Shown piece after piece: positions 1 to 8,235 of a stretch of DNA of 43,891 nt; positions within the stretch are counted from its first letter, which is position 1; each line of letters begins with the position of its first letter. The translations under genes were made by a program, and so were the position numbers. The stretch lies in NCBI RefSeq assembly GCF_030406325.1, contig NZ_JAUEQY010000054.1, forward strand, positions 1 through 43,891. The letters are read 5' to 3'. The DNA comes from Actinomadura sp. DC4 (lineage in GTDB: Bacteria > Actinomycetota > Actinomycetes > Streptosporangiales > Streptosporangiaceae). The notes beneath the pieces are model-generated. The model was not told the DNA's origin. It did no database searches and saw only the letters and a program-made list of their open reading frames with translations.

Positions 1-92
1 ACATCCTCGCCGCCCAACGACGCGAACGCGCCCGCATCCGCAGCGAACGACAACAACGCTGGGGAGACCCACGGCGCCCCAAAGCCGCGTGA
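1..92 (+). CDS. C-terminal fragment of an unidentified gene
   Basis: An open frame enters from the left edge (codons in phase with base 3) and ends at TGA 90-92, giving 29 visible residues. They are very basic and Arg/Gln rich (ILAAQRRERAR, then SERQQRWGDPRRPKAA). Such charged tails occur at the ends of transposases and other DNA-binding proteins, but nothing here identifies the family. Codon use fits a real actinobacterial gene. Only the tail is visible, so function is unassigned. Confidence 0.45.
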   Translation, partial: ILAAQRRERARIRSERQQRWGDPRRPKAA

Positions 93-123
93 TCAGACCC
101 GGCCAACGTTCATGGACAGAGCA

Positions 124-1269
124 CTAGACGCGCTCGATGATCGTGGCGTTGGCCTGGCCGCCGCCCTCGCACATCGTCTGCAGGCCGTACCGCCCGCCCG
201 TGCGCTCCAGCTCGTGCAGCAGCTTGGTCATCAGGATCGAGCCGGTGGCGCCCAGCGGGTGCCCCAGCGCGATCGCGCCGCCGTTCGGGTTGGTCTTCTC
301 CAGCGACGCGCCGGTCTCCTTGGACCAGGCCAGCGGCACCGGGGCGAACGCCTCGTTGACCTCGAACACGTCGATGTCGTCGATGGACAGGCCGCCGCGC
401 TTCAGCGCCTTCTCCGTCGCCGGGATCGGGCCGGTCAGCATGTAGACCGGGTCTGAGCCCTCCACGACGAGGGTGCGGATGCGCGCCCGCGGCGTCAGGT
501 CGTGCTGTTTGACGGCCTCCTCGGAGGCGATCAGCAGGGCGCCGGCGCCGACGGAGATCTGCGACGCGACCGCCGCGGTCAGCTCCCAGCCGTCGCGCAG
601 GGGCTTCAGGCCCGCCATCTTCTCCAGCGTGGTGTCCTTGCGGGCGCCCTCGTCCTTGGTCACGCCCGCGATCGGGGCGATCTCCCGGTCGAAGTGGCCG
701 CTCTCGATCGCGTTCACCGCGCGCCGGTGGCTCTCCAGCGCGAACTGCTCCAGGTCACCGCGCTTGTAGCCCCACTTCTCGCACATGAGCTGCGCGCCGC
801 GGAACTGGGAGATCTCCTGGTCGCCGTACCTCTGGGTCCAGCCCTCGCCGTACGGGAAGGGCATGCCCTTCTCCAGGGCCATGGCCACGCTGGAGCCCAT
901 CGGCACCATGCCCATGTTCTCCACGCCGGAGGCCACGACGAGGTCCTGGGTGCCCGACAGCACGCCCTGGGCGGCGAAGTGGACGGCCTGCTGGGACGAG
1001 CCGCACTGCCGGTCGATCGTCACGCCGGGGACGCGGTCGGGCAGCCCGGCCGACAGCCACGCGGTGCGCGCGATGTCGAGGGACTGCGGGCCGACCTGCA
1101 TGACACAGCCCATGATGACGTCGTCGACGGCCTCGGGGTCGACTCCCGTGCGCTCGACCAGCTCCTTCAGCACATGCGCGCCCAGATCGGCCGGATGCAC
1201 CGCCGCCAGCGCACCCTTCTTCGTGCCCACCGGGGTACGGACCGCCCCGACGATGTACGCCTCGGCCAC
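124..1269 (-). CDS. acetyl-CoA C-acyltransferase (thiolase)
   Basis: A 381-residue thiolase, the usual length. Thiolases cleave or form 3-ketoacyl-CoA in fatty-acid, steroid or short-chain metabolism in the cytosol. The nucleophilic Cys is C89 (IDRQCGSSQQAVHF); the motif VNEAFAP, the catalytic His H337 (ALGHPLGATG) and the proton-relay Cys C367 (CEGGGQANATIIER) are all present, so it should be active. The start is GTG 1269, with GGAGG about 7 nt upstream. It is transcribed alone, divergently from soxR, and a 17-bp perfect palindrome lies 41-58 nt upstream of the start. The CEGGGQA ending resembles the FadA5/acetyl-CoA acetyltransferase branch, but chain-length preference cannot be read from sequence. 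Confidence 0.93.
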   Translation of the reverse strand: MAEAYIVGAVRTPVGTKKGALAAVHPADLGAHVLKELVERTGVDPEAVDDVIMGCVMQVGPQSLDIARTAWLSAGLPDRVPGVTIDRQCGSSQQAVHFAAQGVLSGTQDLVVASGVENMGMVPMGSSVAMALEKGMPFPYGEGWTQRYGDQEISQFRGAQLMCEKWGYKRGDLEQFALESHRRAVNAIESGHFDREIAPIAGVTKDEGARKDTTLEKMAGLKPLRDGWELTAAVASQISVGAGALLIASEEAVKQHDLTPRARIRTLVVEGSDPVYMLTGPIPATEKALKRGGLSIDDIDVFEVNEAFAPVPLAWSKETGASLEKTNPNGGAIALGHPLGATGSILMTKLLHELERTGGRYGLQTMCEGGGQANATIIERV

Positions 1270-1310
1270 GACGCCTCCAAAGTCTCTTGTTGAGGGTTCC
1301 GTCCCTAAGA

Positions 1311-1327
1311 ACCGAACACTATTCGGT
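1311..1327. promoter_or_regulatory. 17-bp perfect palindrome, probable TetR-type operator
   Basis: ACCGAA-CACTA-TTCGGT has perfect 6-bp arms around a 5-bp centre. It lies 41-58 nt upstream of the thiolase start, where the thiolase promoter should be. Size and symmetry fit a TetR-family operator, a common arrangement for acyl-CoA genes. No regulator gene adjoins it except soxR, whose known operators look different, so the repressor is probably encoded elsewhere. Confidence 0.5.
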
Positions 1328-1403
1328 CAGTACGACATTACCTCGCCTGGCCGTCACGTCCATGTGACCCTGCTCTCCCGCCGAGGGCAACCCCGGGGAC
1401 GAA

Positions 1404-1437
1404 CCTCGACCAATGGTGAGCTTTAGGCTCTCGTGGC
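1404..1437 (+). promoter_or_regulatory. soxR leaderless promoter with weak sox-box-like dyad
   Basis: A -10 hexamer TAGGCT (1424-1429) ends 8 nt before the soxR ATG and no Shine-Dalgarno is present, so transcription probably starts at or next to the start codon. Just upstream, 1404-1421 has CTC/GAG outer arms like a sox box, but only 4 of 9 base pairs are symmetric, so autoregulation by SoxR is only a suggestion. Confidence 0.35.
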
Positions 1438-1908
1438 ATGGAGCAACCTCCCCCGGACGCCCACGAGCTGACCGTCGGCCAGGTGGCGGCGCGCAGCGGC
1501 GTCGCCGTCTCGGCCCTGCACTTCTACGAGAAGAAGGGCCTGATCCGCAGCCGGCGTACGACGGGCAACCAGCGCCGGTACACCCGCGACGTCCTCCGCC
1601 GCGTGGCGTTCATCCGGGTGTCGCAGCGCGTCGGCATCCCGCTGACCGACATCCGCGCGGCGCTCGCCGAACTCCCCGAGGAGCGCACCCCCACGCCCCG
1701 CGACTGGGCCCGCCTGTCATCGGCCTGGCGCGGCGAGCTCGACGCGCGGATCGACCAGCTCCGCAAGCTGCGCGACGACCTGACCGGCTGCATCGGCTGC
1801 GGCTGCCTGTCGCTGTACCACTGCCGGCTCTCCAACCCCGGTGACCGGCTCGGCGCCCAGGGCCCGGGCCCGCGCCGTCTCCTCGCCGGCGAACCGCCCC
1901 GCGACTGA
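1438..1908 (+). CDS. soxR: SoxR-type redox-sensing MerR family regulator
   Basis: A 156-residue regulator. The N-terminal MerR winged helix (about 11-80) contains [21 protein letters not shown] and the wing residues [10 protein letters not shown]; a dimerisation helix follows. The decisive feature is the [2Fe-2S] cluster motif C118-x2-C121-x-C123-x5-C129 ([12 protein letters not shown]), which defines SoxR. SoxR distorts promoter DNA when its cluster is oxidised, by superoxide in enterics or by redox-active metabolites in actinomycetes. The start is ATG 1438, apparently leaderless. It is divergent from the thiolase and ends 1 bp before the convergent DUF1707 gene. The targets are not evident here. 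Confidence 0.93.
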   Translation: MEQPPPDAHELTVGQVAARSGVAVSALHFYEKKGLIRSRRTTGNQRRYTRDVLRRVAFIRVSQRVGIPLTDIRAALAELPEERTPTPRDWARLSSAWRGELDARIDQLRKLRDDLTGCIGCGCLSLYHCRLSNPGDRLGAQGPGPRRLLAGEPPRD

Positions 1909-1909
1909 G

Positions 1910-2305
1910 TCAGCCCCGGCCCGTACGAGGGCCTCTCGCCTGTGGGAAGCGCCGGCCGCCGTGGGCGTGACGGACGATGATCAAGACGACCAGCCAGGTC
2001 GGGAAGGCCAGCAGGAAGTGGCCGGCGAACGCCGCGCCGACCAGCAGGGCCACGGTCGCGAGCACGCCGGCCACCGCGATCCACCGCATCCGGCCGCGCG
2101 ACCACGCGGGCGCGCCGGAGGGCTCGGGGGTCGCGGGCAGGTCGGCGGTCAGCACGCGCAGGTCGCCCATCGTCTTGGCCGAGGCCGCGGCGGTGCTGCG
2201 CTCGTCGTACTCCTCCATGGTCAGCCGCCCCTGGGCGTACTGCTCCCGAAGGATCGCCGCGACGTCGTCGCGGTCCCGGTCGGCGGCACGAAGCGCATCG
2301 TCCAT
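1910..2305 (-). CDS. DUF1707 (SHOCT-like) small membrane protein
   Basis: A 131-residue protein whose first ~55 residues match the DUF1707 pattern (DALRAADRDRDDVAAILREQ, then YAQGRLTMEEYDERS and ADLPATPE). A C-terminal hydrophobic hairpin follows (WIAVAGVLATVALLVGAAF and FLLAFPTWLVVLIIV). The domain is widespread in actinobacteria and of unknown function. ATG 2305 is preferred over the upstream ATG 2341 because conserved homology starts with MDDALRA and a promoter-like TCTAAT lies 7 nt before it, inside the longer reading. It ends 1 bp from soxR in convergent orientation. Confidence 0.75.
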   Translation of the reverse strand: MDDALRAADRDRDDVAAILREQYAQGRLTMEEYDERSTAAASAKTMGDLRVLTADLPATPEPSGAPAWSRGRMRWIAVAGVLATVALLVGAAFAGHFLLAFPTWLVVLIIVRHAHGGRRFPQARGPRTGRG

Positions 2306-2312
2306 GCCCTCG

Positions 2313-2342
2313 ATTAGACCTCGGTTCGCGCCCCAAGTCATC
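2313..2342 (-). promoter_or_regulatory. leaderless promoter of the DUF1707 gene
   Basis: On the minus strand GATGAC, an 18-nt spacer and TCTAAT (plus-strand 2313-2318) precede ATG 2305 by 7 nt. That spacing puts the transcription start at the start codon. Prediction from sequence only. Confidence 0.35.
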
Positions 2343-2384
2343 GGCGCGCGGGATGGCCTCGCTCCACCTCCGGGTGGAGGCGGG

Positions 2385-2921
2385 TCAGCCCACGGGGTTC
2401 GCCCGGCGGAGCATGGTCAGGTGTTCTCGCAGGTCGGGAAGGGCGATACGGGCCAGCGCGGTCACCTCCGGCGAGGATCCGCTCCGTACCTCCTTCGCGG
2501 TGCCGTCGACCGTCTTCTCGTGCTCCTGCGCCATCGCGGCCACGAAGACGCGGTCGAACCGGCTCCCCGACTCCTTCTGCAGGCGCTGCGCCAGGACGAG
2601 CTGGGAGATCCGCTCGTTGGCGGGCAGGCCGACGCCCAGGGTGTCGGCCACGTGGATCACCTTCTCGTCGAGCGCGGCATGGCCGGCGGCGAGCGTGCTT
2701 CCCGCGTGGCGTACGGCCGTGGTCGCGCCCTTGCGCTCGGCCAGCCTGCCGTACTGGACGCCGGCCAGGTCGGCCTGGTGGATCGTCGTCAGCCAGGCCT
2801 CGTCGGCGGCGGACACTGAGGCGCCGGAGGAGACCGTCGTGACGCCCGCCTGCCGGCCGCCGCCCGTGCCGCAGGCGCCGGACGCGAGCAGAAACGGCAC
2901 CACGACGAGAAGGCGTCTCAT
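2385..2921 (-). CDS. DUF4142 (ferritin-like) putative lipoprotein
   Basis: A 178-residue exported protein. A short signal peptide (MRRLLVVVPFLLASGAC) ends in a lipobox-like SGAC, suggesting lipid attachment to the outer face of the membrane. The rest is a helical DUF4142 domain (DEAWLTTIHQADLAGVQYGR; AAGHAALDEKV; FDRVFVAAMAQEHEKTVDG) with the spaced His and Glu residues of this ferritin-like family. Function is unknown; relatives are often stress-linked. ATG 2921 is chosen because it begins the signal peptide and has a purine-rich GGGGGA just upstream. The lipobox is not a perfect match, so a plain secreted form is possible. Confidence 0.75.
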   Translation of the reverse strand: MRRLLVVVPFLLASGACGTGGGRQAGVTTVSSGASVSAADEAWLTTIHQADLAGVQYGRLAERKGATTAVRHAGSTLAAGHAALDEKVIHVADTLGVGLPANERISQLVLAQRLQKESGSRFDRVFVAAMAQEHEKTVDGTAKEVRSGSSPEVTALARIALPDLREHLTMLRRANPVG

Positions 2922-3119
2922 GGAATCCCCCGATTCCCCCGGGCTCCCCAACGGGTGAGGTCCTTGTCACGGCGGCACGCTCCCCGGCGGCTGCCGCGCT
3001 GGTACCGCCCTACCCGCTCCGCCGGGCGCCCACGCCGACGCCGCGATTCGGCGTGGAGCGCCCAGAACGCGGGGCTTTTGGAAGTACTCTGGTGCGGGTC
3101 GGACCGGAGGAGAAAGTCG

Positions 3120-3284
3120 TTGAGTGGTCTCGTCGTCCTCGCGCTGCTGGCCATCCTGGCGGCGTTCATCGTCACCCGGGTCATGCGACGCATCGGCATG
3201 AGCATGTCCCGCAACAGCACCTTCGGCCTGATGTTCGTCTTCGTCGTCGTCGTGCTGATGCTCTGGGGCCAGTCCTTCAAATAG
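3120..3284 (+). CDS. 54-residue two-helix membrane protein
   Basis: A small hydrophobic protein starting at TTG 3120, chosen because GGAGG (3106-3110) lies 9 nt upstream and no ATG or GTG is suitably placed. It has one membrane helix (VVLALLAILAAFIVTRVM), a basic Arg/Ser linker and a second helix (FGLMFVFVVVVLMLWGQ). No domain is recognised. The strong ribosome binding site and clean two-helix pattern argue that it is real. It is followed 74 bp later by the methyltransferase-like gene. Confidence 0.65.
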   Translation: MSGLVVLALLAILAAFIVTRVMRRIGMSMSRNSTFGLMFVFVVVVLMLWGQSFK

Positions 3285-3358
3285 TCCGAACTCCCGGCGC
3301 TCCGGGCGCGTCTTACCAGATGCGAAGCCCCGGTTCGATGCCCTTGGGAGGCGACCCC

Positions 3359-4015
3359 GTGCCACAAGCAAGCCCGCAGGCCAAAGGTCAGGCGGCCGGT
3401 ACAGCCTGTGACCTGCGTCGACTTGTGGACTTCGCCGAGCCCCGCCGCGACGACACCTGCCTCGACATCGCCTCCGGCGCGTCCGGCCTGGCCGCGGCGA
3501 TCCGCCCCCGCGTGCGCGAGCTGACCAGCGCCCCCTCCGGTGCGCTGCCCTCCGGGGCGTTCACGCTGGTCACCGCCTGGCTCGAGCTCGGCCGCTCCAA
3601 GGACCAGGTCGGGTTCGTACGCGACCTGCTGAAGGTCTGCGGCGGACGCCTCGTGCTCGCCGACCTGGTCCGTACGCGCGCCGGCGACGGCGGCCACATC
3701 GAGCGGCTCCGCGACCCCGCGCACACCAAGATGCGGACCATGGCCGAGCTCGTCGAGATCCTCCGGCGTGCCGGCGGCTGGGCTCGGCGCCTCGACGTCT
3801 TCACGATCGAGCGGCCCGTCGAGCCCTGGCTCGCCGAGGCGCACGATCCGGACCGCATCCGCCAGGAGCTCACCGACGAGCTGGACGGCGGCCCGCTGAC
3901 CGGCGCCCGCCCGCGCCTGATCGGCAACGAGCTGTGGTTCACCCAGTCGTGGGCCTACTTCGCGGTCGAGCCGGTCAGCCGCCCGCGCCGGGGACCAGCA
4001 CCGCGGCGCCGTTGA
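3359..4015 (+). CDS. degenerate class I methyltransferase-like protein
   Basis: A 218-residue protein recalling UbiE-type SAM methyltransferases but shortened. Motif I is weak ([15 protein letters not shown] instead of the usual D-x-G-x-G-x-G). About 40 residues that normally carry the acidic SAM-ribose ligand and motif II are missing, and the chain passes straight to the later strand ([16 protein letters not shown], then [10 protein letters not shown]). The C-terminal part ([20 protein letters not shown] onward) still looks family-like. The frame is intact, with GTG 3359 preceded by GGAGG at 8 nt, so it appears expressed. It may have lost catalysis and serve another role. It overlaps the convergent alcohol dehydrogenase by 41 bp. 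Confidence 0.6.
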   Translation: MPQASPQAKGQAAGTACDLRRLVDFAEPRRDDTCLDIASGASGLAAAIRPRVRELTSAPSGALPSGAFTLVTAWLELGRSKDQVGFVRDLLKVCGGRLVLADLVRTRAGDGGHIERLRDPAHTKMRTMAELVEILRRAGGWARRLDVFTIERPVEPWLAEAHDPDRIRQELTDELDGGPLTGARPRLIGNELWFTQSWAYFAVEPVSRPRRGPAPRRR

Positions 4016-4976
4016 CGCGATCGCCGGCCAGGTCGGCGAGCGCGCGGTCGGCCTCCTCCAGCGCGTACGGCGTGACCGTGACCTTGAGCCGCAGCCGGTC
4101 GGCCAGCCGCAGGAACTCCTCGCCGTCGGCGCGCGTGTTGGAGGTCACGCTGAGGAGCCGCCGTTCCTGGAACAGGTCGTCCTGGTAGTTCAGCGCGGGA
4201 ACGTCGGTGAGGTGGATGCCGGCGACGGCGAGCGTGCCGCCGCGGTCGAGACGGCGCAGCGCGGCCGGCACCAGCTCGCCGGCGGGCGCGAACACGATCG
4301 CCGAGTCGAGCGGCTCGGGGCTGGGGTCGAAGGAGTCCTGGGCCGACGCGGCGCCGAGGTCGAGGGCGAGCTCACGTGCCGCCTTCGCGCGGGTGAAGAC
4401 GTGAACCGCGGCGCCCTCGGCCAGGGCGATCTGCGCGGCCAGGTGGGCCGACCCGCCGAAGCCCCAGATGCCGAGCCGCCCGCCGGGTGGCAGCGCGGCG
4501 CGGCGCAGCGCGCGGTAGCCGATGATGCCCGCGCACAGCAGCGGCGCGACCTCGGCGCCGGAGCGGTCGCCGGGCAGCGGATAGAGGTACGCCTCCGGCG
4601 CGACGGCGTACTCGGCGTACCCGCCGTCGGCGTCCCAGCCGGTGTAGGTCGAGGAGGGGCAGAGGTTCTCCGCGCCCCGGCGGCAGTAGGCGCAGAGGCC
4701 GCACGTGCTCCGCAGCCACGCCACGCCGACCCGGTCGCCCGCGGCGAACCGGTGACCCTGGCGTACGACCTCGCCGACGATCTCGTGGCCGGGCGTGACG
4801 TGCGGCCGTCGCGGCGGCAGGTCGCCCTCGGTCACGTGCAGGTCGGTACGGCAGACACCGCAGGCGCGTACACGGATCAGGATCTCACCGGGGCCGGGCT
4901 CGGGGATCTCACGCGTGACCGCCTCGAGCGGTTCGGTCTCGATGGGCCCGGGCCTGCGGACCTCCCACGCCAGCAC
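3975..4976 (-). CDS. zinc-dependent alcohol dehydrogenase (MDR family)
   Basis: A 333-residue medium-chain dehydrogenase/reductase that oxidises alcohols or reduces aldehydes with NAD(P). Catalytic zinc ligands C42 ([10 protein letters not shown]) and H64-E65 ([10 protein letters not shown]) and the structural-zinc cysteines C92, C95, C98 and C106 ([15 protein letters not shown]) are all present. The Rossmann glycine motif is [17 protein letters not shown]. It resembles bacterial AdhA/Zn-ADH proteins; the substrate is not evident. It begins 15 bp after the SpoIIE-type gene on the same strand, so the two are probably co-transcribed. Its 3' end overlaps the methyltransferase-like gene. Confidence 0.9.
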   Translation of the reverse strand: MLAWEVRRPGPIETEPLEAVTREIPEPGPGEILIRVRACGVCRTDLHVTEGDLPPRRPHVTPGHEIVGEVVRQGHRFAAGDRVGVAWLRSTCGLCAYCRRGAENLCPSSTYTGWDADGGYAEYAVAPEAYLYPLPGDRSGAEVAPLLCAGIIGYRALRRAALPPGGRLGIWGFGGSAHLAAQIALAEGAAVHVFTRAKAARELALDLGAASAQDSFDPSPEPLDSAIVFAPAGELVPAALRRLDRGGTLAVAGIHLTDVPALNYQDDLFQERRLLSVTSNTRADGEEFLRLADRLRLKVTVTPYALEEADRALADLAGDRVNGAAVLVPGAGG

Positions 4977-4991
4977 GCTTCCAGCGTAACG

Positions 4992-7244
4992 TCAGGACTT
5001 GAGCGGGATCTCGAACCACACGGCCTTGCCGTCGTTGGTGGGCCGGGACCCCCAGCGGGCCGCGAGCTGATCGACCAGGTAGAGGCCACGGCCGCCCTCG
5101 TCGGTCTCGCCCGCGCGCCGGATGCGCGGCAGCCGAAGATCCTGGTCGACCACCTCGACCCACACCGAACGCTCGCCCCGGCGGAGCCGTAGCGTGAACT
5201 CCTTGGTCGGCGGCTCCCGCCGCGTCAGCTCGGGCAGCTCCTCCCACGGGTCGTCGAAGCCGATCGGGCCGTCGAGGCCGAGCGCGCCCTCCAGGACGAG
5301 CTCGCGGCGCGGCGCGGGCGCGCTGGCCGCGTGCAGGACGACGTTGGTGACGACCTCGGAGACCAGCAGGCACGCGAGCTCGGCCTGCTCGTCGAGCATG
5401 CCCCAGCTCGCGAACGTCTCGGCGGCCATGCGGCGCGCCTCGGAGACCATGATCGGCTCGGCCTGGAACGTGCGCTGCTCGACCTGCAGGCGGACCGGGC
5501 TGGTGCGGACCACGACGATCGCTACGTCGTCGTCGATGTCGCCGGGGACGGCGTCGAAGGCGGCGCCCGCGATCGCCTCGACGTCCTTGCGGTCGGCCCG
5601 GCGTACGGACTCGCGAAGCATCTCGCGAGCCTGTTCGCGGGTGTAGTGCTCGCCGTCGTCCTTCGGCCGGCGTTCGATCAGCCCGTCGGTGTAGAGCACG
5701 AGCGTGGTGCCGGGCGGGAGCTCGCGGGTCTCCTCCTCGTAGAGGATCTCGCCGCCGACGCCGGGCTCGCGTACGCCGAGCATGGCGCCCTTGCCGACCG
5801 ACTCCATGTCGATCACCTCGCCGTCGAGCAGCAGCAGCGGCGGCTCGTGCCCGGCGTTGGCGAAGGACAGGGTGCGTGACCAGGCGTCGTACACGAAGTA
5901 GGTGCAGGAGACCAGCGGCGGGCGCATCTCCAGCGTCTCGCCCGCCGGGCCGCCGCCCAGCTCGCGGTAGCGGCCGGGGCTGACCATCGTGCGGACCCAC
6001 TCGTCGAGCTTGAGCAGGATGTCGGCGGGCGGCTTGTCGTCCTGGGCGAAGGCGCGCAGGGCGGCGCGGAGCTGCCCCATCACGGCCGCCGCGCGGGCGC
6101 CGCGGCCCTCGACGTCGCCGATGACGAGGCCGACGCGGCCCGCCGAGAGCGGGATCACGTCGTACCAGTCGCCGCCGACCTGCGTCTGGATGCCCTGGCC
6201 GTGGGACTCCAGCGGCCGGGCGGGCTCGTAGCGCCAGGCGATCTCCAGCCCGTCGAGGTGCGGCGGGCGGTCGCCGGGCAGGAGGTTCTTCTGGAAGGCC
6301 AGCGCCGTCTCGCGCTCCTCCTCGAAGAGCATGGCGTTGTCGATGGCGAGCGCGACCCGGCTGGCGATCGCGCCGATCAGGTCGCGGTCGAAGCCGTCGT
6401 AGTGCGGGTCCGGCCGGCGGCTGATGCCCGACAGGGCCACGCTCATCACGCCCAGGACCTCGCCGCGGGCGAGCAGCGGGGCGGAGATCAGCGACGTGAT
6501 GCCGAGGTCGTCGCCGAGCTGCTTGCTGGCGGCGTTGGGCGCCGTCATGCGGTCCGCCACGACGTCCTCGATCACGACGGCGTCGCGGCGGGCCAGAGCT
6601 TTGGAGCAGGGGTGGCCGGGCGGGTAGGAGACCGTCTCGCCGACCTCGGCCCACGTGCCGGGCGGCGGCACCCAGTCGTTGCCGTGCCGGGAGGCGCGGC
6701 GCACGAGCTTTTCACCGCTGAACAGGTCGATGAAGCAGTGGTCGGCGAACTGCGGCACGATCGTGTCGGCCACCCGGCGCAGCGTCTGCTTGAGCTCCAG
6801 CGACGCGGCCAGCCGCTCGCCGATGCGCTCCAGGAGGCCGTAGCGGTCCTGGTCGCGCTGGTTGCTGCGGAGCGCCTCGCGAGCGAAGATCACGGTGCCG
6901 TTGACCGCGCCGGACGGGTGGCGCAGCGGCACCGCGTACGCGCGGGTGTAGACCGTGCTGCCGTCGGCGCGCAGGTTGCAGAAGGTGCCCTCCCAGACCG
7001 CGCCCTTCAGGACGTGCCTGGCCAGCTCCTTGGCCTGGTCGTGGTCCTCCTCGGCGATGCCGAGCGAGAGGATGGACCGGCCGATGTACTCCGAGCCGCC
7101 GAACCCCAGGAGCGTCTCGGTGAACGCGTTGCAGTAGATGACGTTGCTGTAGCGGTCACAGACGATGACCGCCATCTCCGCGTGGTCGAGCACGGTCTCC
7201 GGCGGCAGCTGCGCGTCCGCGGGTTTTTCACCCCAGCGCTTCAT
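4992..7244 (-). CDS. PAS-GAF-SpoIIE phosphatase-HATPase signalling protein
   Basis: A 750-residue soluble regulator with four domains: PAS (about 15-125), GAF (about 140-305), PP2C/SpoIIE phosphatase (about 325-565; QVGGDWYDVIPL, GLVIGDVEGRGARAA, LVLYTDGLIERRP and DDDVAIVVVR carry the metal-binding Asp residues) and an RsbW-like ATPase (about 600-748; LVSEVVTNVVLHA N-box, GGRGLYLVDQLAARWG G-box). Such fusions combine an anti-sigma kinase and its opposing phosphatase in one chain and feed partner-switching sigma-factor control, tuned by ligands of PAS/GAF. No anti-sigma antagonist or sigma gene is nearby, so partners are elsewhere. It heads a likely two-gene operon with the alcohol dehydrogenase. 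Confidence 0.92.
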   Translation of the reverse strand: MKRWGEKPADAQLPPETVLDHAEMAVIVCDRYSNVIYCNAFTETLLGFGGSEYIGRSILSLGIAEEDHDQAKELARHVLKGAVWEGTFCNLRADGSTVYTRAYAVPLRHPSGAVNGTVIFAREALRSNQRDQDRYGLLERIGERLAASLELKQTLRRVADTIVPQFADHCFIDLFSGEKLVRRASRHGNDWVPPPGTWAEVGETVSYPPGHPCSKALARRDAVVIEDVVADRMTAPNAASKQLGDDLGITSLISAPLLARGEVLGVMSVALSGISRRPDPHYDGFDRDLIGAIASRVALAIDNAMLFEEERETALAFQKNLLPGDRPPHLDGLEIAWRYEPARPLESHGQGIQTQVGGDWYDVIPLSAGRVGLVIGDVEGRGARAAAVMGQLRAALRAFAQDDKPPADILLKLDEWVRTMVSPGRYRELGGGPAGETLEMRPPLVSCTYFVYDAWSRTLSFANAGHEPPLLLLDGEVIDMESVGKGAMLGVREPGVGGEILYEEETRELPPGTTLVLYTDGLIERRPKDDGEHYTREQAREMLRESVRRADRKDVEAIAGAAFDAVPGDIDDDVAIVVVRTSPVRLQVEQRTFQAEPIMVSEARRMAAETFASWGMLDEQAELACLLVSEVVTNVVLHAASAPAPRRELVLEGALGLDGPIGFDDPWEELPELTRREPPTKEFTLRLRRGERSVWVEVVDQDLRLPRIRRAGETDEGGRGLYLVDQLAARWGSRPTNDGKAVWFEIPLKS

Positions 7245-7367
7245 TGGCCTGCCACCTTGCCGTCCTTCGCGCCGTCGGACTCACCCCGTGCCTGCCGGCC
7301 CCGGATCGCCGTGCCGTCCTCACCATTGAACGACGAACGGCGGCCCCGGATACGTGAAATGGGCAAC

Positions 7368-8072
7368 TCAGCGCTTGGATACGAACACGTGGGAGGCGAT
7401 ACGGCTGGGGATCTCGGTCGAGGGGCTGTCGGCTTCATCGTCACGCGTCACCCTGACACCGTCGTCGCCTGCGGCAAGCGTCACCTCACGTCCCGGTTGT
7501 ATCCCAACCTGCTTGAGTCTAAGCATGAGCGCCGTATCGCTCTGTACCTGCTCGCTGATGCGCCGGACCGTGACGGGCGTGCCGGTCGCCGTCGCGACGT
7601 CGGTCATCAGCGCCAAGGGCTCGCCCTGCAGGGCCGGCGGCACGTCCGCGCCGAGTTCGGCCAGGCCGGGGATGGGGTTGCCGTGCGGGCACGTCGAAGG
7701 GTCTCCGAGCAGGGAGACCAGCCTGCGCTCGACCTCCTCGGACATCACGTGTTCCCAGCGGCATGCCTCGACGTGGACGTCCTCCCAGGGGAGACCGATG
7801 ACGTTGACGAGAAGGCACTCGGCCAGCCTGTGCTTACGCATGACCCGTACCGCAAGAGATCGGCCGGTATCGGTCAGGTCGAGATGCCGATCGCCCTCGA
7901 CCGTCACCAGACCGTCGCGCTCCATGCGCGCCACCGTCTGGCTCACCGTCGGGCCGCTCTGCGACAACCGCTCGGCGATTCGGGCGCGAAGCGGCACGAT
8001 GCCCTCTTCTTCGAGCTCGAAGATCGTACGGAGATACATCTCCGTGGTGTCGATCAAGCCGTGTGCGGTCAA
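7368..8072 (-). CDS. ideR: IdeR/DtxR-type metal-dependent repressor
   Basis: A 234-residue DtxR-family regulator with winged helix ([20 protein letters not shown]), dimer/metal domain and C-terminal SH3-like domain. The metal ligands of M. tuberculosis IdeR are kept with an offset of +2: M12, H81, E85, H100, C104, E107 and H108 ([11 protein letters not shown]), which favours iron over manganese sensing. With Fe2+ it would repress iron uptake and activate iron storage genes. The start is TTG 8072, with GGAGG 7 nt upstream. The promoter region is shared with udgX. No clear iron box was found inside the window. Confidence 0.9.
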   Translation of the reverse strand: MTAHGLIDTTEMYLRTIFELEEEGIVPLRARIAERLSQSGPTVSQTVARMERDGLVTVEGDRHLDLTDTGRSLAVRVMRKHRLAECLLVNVIGLPWEDVHVEACRWEHVMSEEVERRLVSLLGDPSTCPHGNPIPGLAELGADVPPALQGEPLALMTDVATATGTPVTVRRISEQVQSDTALMLRLKQVGIQPGREVTLAAGDDGVRVTRDDEADSPSTEIPSRIASHVFVSKR

Positions 8073-8185
8073 AGTTTTCCTCCAGTTCGCTCCTGATGCT
8101 ACGACCGAACGAGACTCTGCGGGGAGTCCGCACCGGCAAGAGCGATCCTTGTCTGTTCATATACCCGAACGTGAGCGAGCGATGT

Positions 8186-8209
8186 GGTCTTCCCGCCAGG
8201 CGGAAGACC
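8186..8209. promoter_or_regulatory. 8-bp-arm hairpin between ideR and udgX
   Basis: GGTCTTCC (8186-8193) and GGAAGACC (8202-8209) are perfect arms around an 8-nt loop, followed on the plus strand by TTTCTT. This looks like a small terminator or operator, yet no plus-strand gene precedes it. It may insulate udgX or be a dyad operator. A TAGGTT (8222-8227) just upstream of udgX could serve as its -10. Confidence 0.35.
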
Positions 8210-8235
8210 TTTCTTGACGGTAGGTTGAGCCGGCC

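Noticed and set aside
1-92. Assigning the left-edge fragment to a transposase
   Set aside because: The Arg-rich 29-residue tail is suggestive but has no catalytic motif and no terminal inverted repeat is seen beside it.
1404-1421. A proper sox box at soxR
   Set aside because: Only the outer CTC/GAG and one inner pair are symmetric; the inner sequence does not match known SoxR sites well enough to claim it.
7297-7351. Direct repeat GGCCCCGGAT (7297-7306 and 7342-7351) in the ideR-SpoIIE gap
   Set aside because: Only 10 bp, GC-only in most positions, no flanking mobile-element genes; consistent with chance in this base composition.
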